DNA of 64,000 nt, taken from NCBI GenBank assembly GCA_000149225.2, contig CM000688.1, forward strand, positions 992,001 through 1,056,000. The letters run 5' to 3'. Of this stretch, positions 59,164 through 64,000 are shown piece by piece. The stretch's first letter is position 1, and each line of letters opens with the position of its first letter. A program made the position numbers and the translations under genes. The notes below the pieces were generated by a model. The model was not told the DNA's origin. It did not search any database and saw nothing but the letters and a program-made list of their open reading frames with translations. Source of the stretch: Lachancea kluyveri NRRL Y-12651 (lineage: Eukaryota; Ascomycota; Saccharomycetes; Saccharomycetales; Saccharomycetaceae).

Positions 59164-60201
59164 TCACTCTTTCCTTTTTGACTTGCTCAAGCTCTTAGTA
59201 AACAATTCTTCGATGCCACATAAAACCCTCTTGGTCCTGGAGGAAGTCGTGCTGGCCATTCTATCTCCATCCAATAACGAACCGGTACTCTGTTGGGATC
59301 TCAGAGATCTGCTAGTTCCAAATGATGGGGTGGCTGAAGGCTCGTCAGTGGAAGCTCTCTTTGAAGAATATTCAGAACCATCTGTGGAGGCCTCTTCCCC
59401 TTCAATAATTTCGTACTCCCCGATTGAATGAGCTTCATCATGGGTCTTATTATTCTCATCGTCCGTTGGTAAACGAATCTCTGCAACTTCTGGTTCAAGG
59501 TACAAAAAACATTTAATTTCATTTAAAACCCGCTCCCTATTAATGAATTTGTTTTGGGAAATACACATCTTCCTCAATATGGTTCCAAGAAGACTATCCA
59601 CCGACTGCGGGCTTACATTACGACTGCGAATCGTACACACTAAGTAAGCGATACTTGGTGTGAGGTTCGTACGGTAGAAAGTACTCAAAAACGTAGGTAT
59701 CGACCAGTATAGCCACAGACCTCTTTCAGATGGCTCTTTCAATTTCTCACCCGGGTTTTCATATATTAGCAAAAATAGAGAAAAAGGCACAAGGTTTTTC
59801 AAAGTCTTGCCTAAATATGGATACCAGACTTTCTCAAAACCTGTGCCATCTACTCCGAAACTTTTCAATAACTCGACAATAGAATTGTAAATCCCACTGT
59901 GTAAAAGTGCAATACACAGCCAATAAACCAGCCAATATTGCTGTAACCTCAACGCCTTCATACTGGTTTGGTACGTCAGCGAACATGCATGAAGGTGTTG
60001 ATCCATGGCCTTTTCCAAACCCCTTAAATATTCATCAGATCCAACAGCTTCCTTTCTATATCGCTTAATTTTGCGAATATCTTTAGAGTTTGTATGGATC
60101 AAATCGTAGTAGTAGTCAACCGCGGATATAGCTTTTAGCGTCAATAATAGTGGCGCCCAAATGGTAAGTATTTGATATGTTATGTCGAATATGTGCACCA
60201 T
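59164..60201 (-). CDS. Multi-pass membrane protein, possibly TB2/DP1/HVA22 (REEP)-like
   Basis: 345 residues from the ATG at 60201 (MVHIFDITYQILTIWAPLLL). The in-frame GTG four codons upstream is not a start. Hydrophobic segments lie at about 5-25, 90-115 (QQYWLVYWLCIALLHSGIYN), 135-150 and 170-195. The order of an aromatic-rich helix pair is reminiscent of the REEP/Yop1 reticulon-like domain, but the match is weak. The last 120 residues are acidic then Ser/Thr-rich and basic, cytosolic in style. I do not recognise an S. cerevisiae orthologue. It lies between MGM101 and the solo LTR. Confidence 0.75.
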   Translation of the reverse strand: MVHIFDITYQILTIWAPLLLTLKAISAVDYYYDLIHTNSKDIRKIKRYRKEAVGSDEYLRGLEKAMDQHLHACSLTYQTSMKALRLQQYWLVYWLCIALLHSGIYNSIVELLKSFGVDGTGFEKVWYPYLGKTLKNLVPFSLFLLIYENPGEKLKEPSERGLWLYWSIPTFLSTFYRTNLTPSIAYLVCTIRSRNVSPQSVDSLLGTILRKMCISQNKFINRERVLNEIKCFLYLEPEVAEIRLPTDDENNKTHDEAHSIGEYEIIEGEEASTDGSEYSSKRASTDEPSATPSFGTSRSLRSQQSTGSLLDGDRMASTTSSRTKRVLCGIEELFTKSLSKSKRKE

Positions 60202-60610
60202 TATATTTTGCACGCCTCAATTCAAACTTATGAGAGGAGTATATGCTTGTCAGATACCATTTTCGACAAAAAGATTCTGAATTTATGTTTTGATCGCTAT
60301 TTTGTGGCGTCGGTATTTTTATTACGACGCTACACCTGTAAATGACGCGAATTGAACGATAACTAGAAAAATAAGGAGGTAAAAAAGAAGAAGCAAATTA
60401 ATAATGGTGTGCCATGTAATATTTCTTTCTTACCTCCCTAAAGCCAAAATATCTTACGTCTTTTTTCCAAGGGTGCATGGGGTGGTTGCCTATTGCTCGG
60501 TACTCTCAGCCTTTTTCCGTGTCTAAGAATAACACTAAGGATGAGCCACTCATTCGCACTATATAACTGTTACCAGGGATAGTTAGATGCGGCCAAATAT
60601 GCACCAAAAG
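60202..60610. other. Intergenic between the membrane-protein gene and the solo LTR
   Basis: About 410 bp containing the promoter of the minus-strand gene. An imperfect inverted pair (AAGGAGGTAA near 60373 and TTACCTCCCT near 60431) is present. No ORF is supported. Confidence 0.45.
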
Positions 60611-60932
60611 TGTTGGAACGAAATACAACTATCGACCATCGACTAGTATTCGTGTTACTAGTATATTATCACACACGGTGTTATAAGGTGACATAAAGAA
60701 TGAGAAACAGTCATCTAAATTAGTGGAAGCTGAAACGCAAGGATTGATAATGTAATAGGATAATGAACCAGAAACATATAAAAGGAAGAATATTTGTATG
60801 TAGAATTATCGACTCCCTTTTCTGGATTCCTAGAAGGACGAGGAGAACTTCTAATATAACCATATACCAATTATTATAGCCTTAACCAAAAATGGAATCT
60901 CAACAATTGTCCCAGTATTCACCTATTTCTCA
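60611..60932 (+). mobile_element. Solo LTR of the Ty1 family
   Basis: 322 bp, TGTTGGAACG to TATTTCTCA, closely matching the LTRs of the full element with a handful of differences. It arose by LTR-LTR recombination of a past full insertion. The 5-bp flanks (aaaag and gcatg) do not match. It lies 189 bp upstream of tRNA-Val(CAC). Confidence 0.95.
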
Positions 60933-61121
60933 GCATGCGTGCCCAATGAGGTAGCCGTAACGGGGTCCATACGATATAGTGTACTGTACAAGCTGCCAGC
61001 GCTTACGTCCATCAAAAGTCTCGAGAACAGTTGCGCATATACTTTCTGGCGCCTGATTTAAAGGTTTACCAAAATAACTAGCAAGTATATAAAAAATACT
61101 TGTCTAACCCAAGTTAGATTT

Positions 61122-61194
61122 GTTCTAATAGTGTAGTGGCTATCACGTTGCCTTCACACGGCAAAGGTCCTGAGTTCGAACCTCAGTTAGAACA
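61122..61194 (+). tRNA. tV(CAC): tRNA-Val(CAC)
   Basis: 73 nt: acceptor GTTCTAA pairing with TTAGAAC, A box TAGTGTAGTGG, anticodon CAC in CTTCACACG, T-arm GAGTTCGAACCTC, discriminator A, and a T run right after. It has no intron. It closely matches S. cerevisiae tRNA-Val(CAC), with compensating changes in the acceptor stem. Confidence 0.95.
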
Positions 61195-61730
61195 TTTTGT
61201 TTTTTTAGATGTTTTTGGGCCTTTGTGTATCCATATTTGTCTTCAACACTGTCCTAAATCTGGGAACTATCGCAGTTGTGCTCTACACACGTGCCTGGTA
61301 TAGGTACAACATGGCAACAATCAAGATATTCGAGGGAAAAAGCTGTGACATGTATGATGGTGTCCGTTATCTCGAATACATAAATTTTTGTCACACGCCC
61401 GGTTGAACAGTTGCACGCCTAGGTTAAACAACTCCCAAACATTCTGATTAGCCACAGATGCTTCGAATAAGTAAGAAGTAAGCGATAATAGTAGAAACAA
61501 GAATACGATTCCAATCTTGTACATTTACTTTATCCTATTAACAGGAGTGTGAGGTATGCTCCATGCTCATTCCTTTCGTTCATCGCACTCCACTAGCGCG
61601 TCACCGTACAAAGTGTTTGATTATCCGGGAATGCCTGTGTTGGTTGACGTTCTACCCGATGATTATATCCTAACTACTACCCCCTAATCTGTCCGTTCGC
61701 AAGGGAAAAGCTTGAACCTTCTAACAGTGA
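61195..61730. other. Intergenic between tRNA-Val(CAC) and the YHR202W-like gene
   Basis: About 536 bp. Two overlapping small ORFs occur, one on each strand. The minus-strand one has a signal-peptide-like start and is listed separately. The rest is the promoter of the phosphoesterase gene. Confidence 0.5.
61321..61524 (-). CDS. Possible small secreted or membrane peptide, 67 residues
   Basis: The frame starts at the ATG at 61524 with MYKIGIVFLFLLLSLTSYLF, which looks like a signal peptide with a plausible cut after FEA. The rest (about 45 residues) has three Cys and a His cluster (NGHHHTCHSF). I do not recognise a family. A plus-strand ORF (61209-61406) overlaps it, so one or both may be chance. 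The divergent position to the phosphoesterase gene gives it a possible shared promoter. Confidence 0.3.
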   Translation of the reverse strand: MYKIGIVFLFLLLSLTSYLFEASVANQNVWELFNLGVQLFNRACDKNLCIRDNGHHHTCHSFFPRIS

Positions 61731-63500
61731 ATGATCAAGAAATTAATTCTGATAGGCTCAGTTGCCTGTGCCTCTCCAGTATTTCAGCAACATGCAATTA
61801 TTCATGAGCCGGACTCTTCCAAACAAGACCTTTCATTGCGTGAGTTGGAAATTGGTGAGGTGAATTTTATCCATACCACGGATACACATGGCTGGCTAGG
61901 ATCCCACCTAACACAACCCGACTATGATGCAAATTGGGGAGACTTCATCTCTTTCACCAAAAGGTTGAAAGAAACGCGCATAGGCTCAAATGATTTGTTA
62001 ATAATCGATACCGGTGACAAACATGACGGGAATGGGTTAAGCGATGCAACCACCCCAAATGGCGTCGAGTCAACAAAAATATTTAACGAACAAGATTACG
62101 ACTTACTGACATTGGGTAATCATGAGTTATATACCGAAGACAATACCATTATGGAATACTACAGCACAGCAAAAAGCAACAAGTTTAAGGATAAGTATAT
62201 ATCAAGTAACGTTGAGTTCGTTACAGATGGTGGAAAGTTGGTGCCCTTTGGTAACAAGTATAAATACTTTAGGACCGAGAACAAAGGCTACAGAATCCTG
62301 ACTTTTTCTTTCTTATTCAACTTTCGAAGGAGCAATTCTAGGGCCAAGGTCACGCCTGTTATCGAAGAAATTGGGAAACCATGGTTTATTGAGACCGTTA
62401 CAACATATCCGGAAGCTGATGTCGATATCATTCTAGTATTTGGTCATTTACCTATTACTGACGATGATTCCCACGAAATCAATCATCTGCACTCTCATCT
62501 AAGGAGCATTTATCCTAACACAGTCATTCAGTATTTCGGTGGTCACTCCCATATCCGCGATTTTGCTGTTTTTGATGATAAATCAACAGGTTTGCAGAGT
62601 GGTAGATTTTGCGAGACTGTAGGCTTCTTGTCGATTGACAGGGTTACTGACGATTCGCCAAAGTTTTCGAGGAGGTACATCGACTTTAATATGCGGTCGT
62701 TCATGCACCACACAGGCGTGTCCAAGGCCCCAGATTTCCACACAAAAAAGGGCCTAGAAATTTCTGATGCGATCGAGGTTCTCCGTGACACTTTAAATTT
62801 AACTGAAGTTGTTGGCTACATCCCGCAGTCATATTACATGTATTCAAAACCAATTGATTCTCACAAAAATATCTACAACTTTCTAACTTCCAAAGTCTTG
62901 CCGCGTCTAAGGTCAGACGCTACAGACGATTCTAAAACGAGGTTCATTATGATTAATACAGGTTCCATAAGATATGACCTACATAAAGGTGAGTTCACTA
63001 AGGATACAGAATACATCGTTTCTCCTTTCCCAAATGACTGGAACTATATCGAAATTCCCCTTTCCCTGGCAACTGAAGTGGAAGCTTATTTAAACAATGG
63101 TGATGTTATAATGAAAAATATGGCCCCGCCAGGATTCACTCGAAATTTCATGGATACCAGAGCAAATAGATGCCCTTTCATTCGCGACCCATCTTTGACA
63201 AAGGGCTATACTACACTAGATGACTTTGGATGTGATGGGGATGACACCCCGCACAATACAGAGCTATATTATGCCGTTCCTAACGTCGTACAATCGGTTG
63301 AAGTGAAACCAAATGGTGATGAAATTGTTCATTTTGTATTCTATAGCTTCATTCAGCCAAGCATTTTGGACGCACTAAACAATCTCAACAAAAGGGAGAA
63401 GGTGGTTGACCATTACTTCACTAACTCTGATTGTAAATTGTATGGCGGGAAAGCTACCAAGGAGCTTCTAAAAGATTATATACGCGATATAACAAAGTAG
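61731..63500 (+). CDS. Calcineurin-like phosphoesterase / 5'-nucleotidase family, YHR202W type
   Basis: 589 residues, against 602 in S. cerevisiae YHR202W. A short signal-like N-terminus (MIKKLILIGSVACASP) is followed by the metal-binding motifs of the metallophosphoesterase fold: FIHTTDTHGWL (about 46-56), IIDTGDKHDGNG (about 94), LTLGNHELY (about 128), FGHLP and GGHSHIRD (about 265). The C-terminal 5'-nucleotidase domain begins near 340. S. cerevisiae YHR202W is a vacuolar protein of uncertain substrate. It lies next to RPS4 just as YHR202W lies next to RPS4B, which supports orthology. Confidence 0.92.
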   Translation: MIKKLILIGSVACASPVFQQHAIIHEPDSSKQDLSLRELEIGEVNFIHTTDTHGWLGSHLTQPDYDANWGDFISFTKRLKETRIGSNDLLIIDTGDKHDGNGLSDATTPNGVESTKIFNEQDYDLLTLGNHELYTEDNTIMEYYSTAKSNKFKDKYISSNVEFVTDGGKLVPFGNKYKYFRTENKGYRILTFSFLFNFRRSNSRAKVTPVIEEIGKPWFIETVTTYPEADVDIILVFGHLPITDDDSHEINHLHSHLRSIYPNTVIQYFGGHSHIRDFAVFDDKSTGLQSGRFCETVGFLSIDRVTDDSPKFSRRYIDFNMRSFMHHTGVSKAPDFHTKKGLEISDAIEVLRDTLNLTEVVGYIPQSYYMYSKPIDSHKNIYNFLTSKVLPRLRSDATDDSKTRFIMINTGSIRYDLHKGEFTKDTEYIVSPFPNDWNYIEIPLSLATEVEAYLNNGDVIMKNMAPPGFTRNFMDTRANRCPFIRDPSLTKGYTTLDDFGCDGDDTPHNTELYYAVPNVVQSVEVKPNGDEIVHFVFYSFIQPSILDALNNLNKREKVVDHYFTNSDCKLYGGKATKELLKDYIRDITK

Positions 63501-63739
63501 TGTTGTAGGAAGCCTCTGCAGGTTTCTATGGTGTCAAGGATAACAGGCAGACACTTCATCACAGTAGAGAGCAGAGGGGGCGCCCTTAAAAAAAGAAATG
63601 AGATTTGTTATTTTTATAATATAAAGCATTGACAAATTAAATTACCATCACCAAAAGAGGCTATAAACATTGTACATATAAATTCTTTTAAAAATTATGA
63701 AACAAACTTTAAACTAGACAAGCGCCCAGAAGAAAGCGT

Positions 63740-64000
63740 TTACAAACCTTGTTGAGCTCTTCTACGGTCACGTTCTTCAGCAATGGACAACTTGATACCC
63801 TTACCCTTTGGCAAAGAGATGTATGGTCTACCTGGTTCACCGATGACGAAAACGTTGGACAATCTGGTGACGAAAGTGTTGTCCAAAGAGTCCTTGATGT
63901 GGACCAAGTCGAAACCACCTTCGTGTCTTTCTCTGTGAACAATAACACCGACACGACCCAAGTTACGACCACCAGTAACGTAAACCAACTTACCAGTGTC
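63740..64000 (-). CDS. RPS4: 40S ribosomal protein eS4, C-terminal 86 residues (cut by window edge)
   Basis: The frame is open from base 64000 down to the TAA at 63740 and reads [20 protein letters not shown] through [20 protein letters not shown] to the end [13 protein letters not shown], almost exactly the S. cerevisiae Rps4 C-terminus. It is a core 40S protein. The 5' part, where yeast RPS4 genes carry an intron, is outside the window. Codon use is extremely biased. S. cerevisiae has two copies, RPS4A (YJR145C) and RPS4B (YHR203C). Here one copy sits beside orthologues of both neighbourhoods. Confidence 0.97.
   Translation of the reverse strand, partial: DTGKLVYVTGGRNLGRVGVIVHRERHEGGFDLVHIKDSLDNTFVTRLSNVFVIGEPGRPYISLPKGKGIKLSIAEERDRRRAQQGL

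Noticed and set aside
1-64000. CRISPR arrays, operons or bacterial-type elements
   Set aside because: The window is eukaryotic yeast DNA with intron-bearing tRNAs, and no such structure is present.

Overview
The window is nuclear DNA of a budding yeast in the Saccharomycetaceae. Genes are dense, promoters are short, tRNA genes carry introns, and nearly every protein aligns by memory with a Saccharomyces cerevisiae protein. Genes that S. cerevisiae splits between two sister regions (left arm of chromosome XI, YKL064-YKL077, and chromosome XIII, YMR039-YMR061) occur here once each in one interleaved row. The right end does the same for YJR143-145 and YHR202-203. That is the order expected before the whole-genome duplication, so the host is most likely a non-WGD species such as a Torulaspora/Zygosaccharomyces relative. 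The exact species cannot be set from this sequence.

Layout. 1-5.5 kb: MNR2 (cut by the window edge), SUB1, ARA2, YET1. 5.7-14.1 kb: a mobile-element zone with tRNA-Leu(CAA), a whole-looking Ty1-family retrotransposon nested in an older inverted solo LTR, YNK1, an LTR mosaic and tRNA-Phe(GAA). 14.3-31.2 kb: MCM1, IOC4, an unrecognised gene, a NUP116/NUP100-type nucleoporin, a small gene like YKL068W-A, CSM3, a CLPTM1-family membrane protein, ERB1. 31.4-45 kb: tRNA-Val(AAC), free methionine-R-sulfoxide reductase, tRNA-Trp(CCA), FAR3, STB2/STB6, STV1 with a previously hidden 5' intron, LHS1, MUD2, BUB2. 45-55.3 kb: FET3 with Aft1-like sites, a YKL075C-like gene with a very long Glu tract, PSG1, SEN15, SAM37, RNA14. 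55.7-64 kb: PMT4, MGM101, a membrane protein, a solo LTR, tRNA-Val(CAC), a YHR202W-like phosphoesterase and the 3' end of RPS4.

Most genes are core cell machinery: magnesium and iron transport, transcription and chromatin, nuclear pore, ribosome assembly, ER folding and mannosylation, V-ATPase, splicing and tRNA splicing, mitochondrial DNA maintenance and protein import. There are no functional operons. Neighbours share only short divergent promoters or convergent ends.

Most notable: the Ty1-family element is far closer to S. cerevisiae Ty1 than the host genes are to theirs, which suggests transfer between lineages. A 228-bp sequence occurs twice, apparently without a difference, flanking IOC4-NUP116. 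STV1 has an intron that restores the conserved N-terminus. Several intergenic stretches hold unexplained gene-like or Pol III-like signals. All homology statements are from recall of yeast proteins; no search was run.
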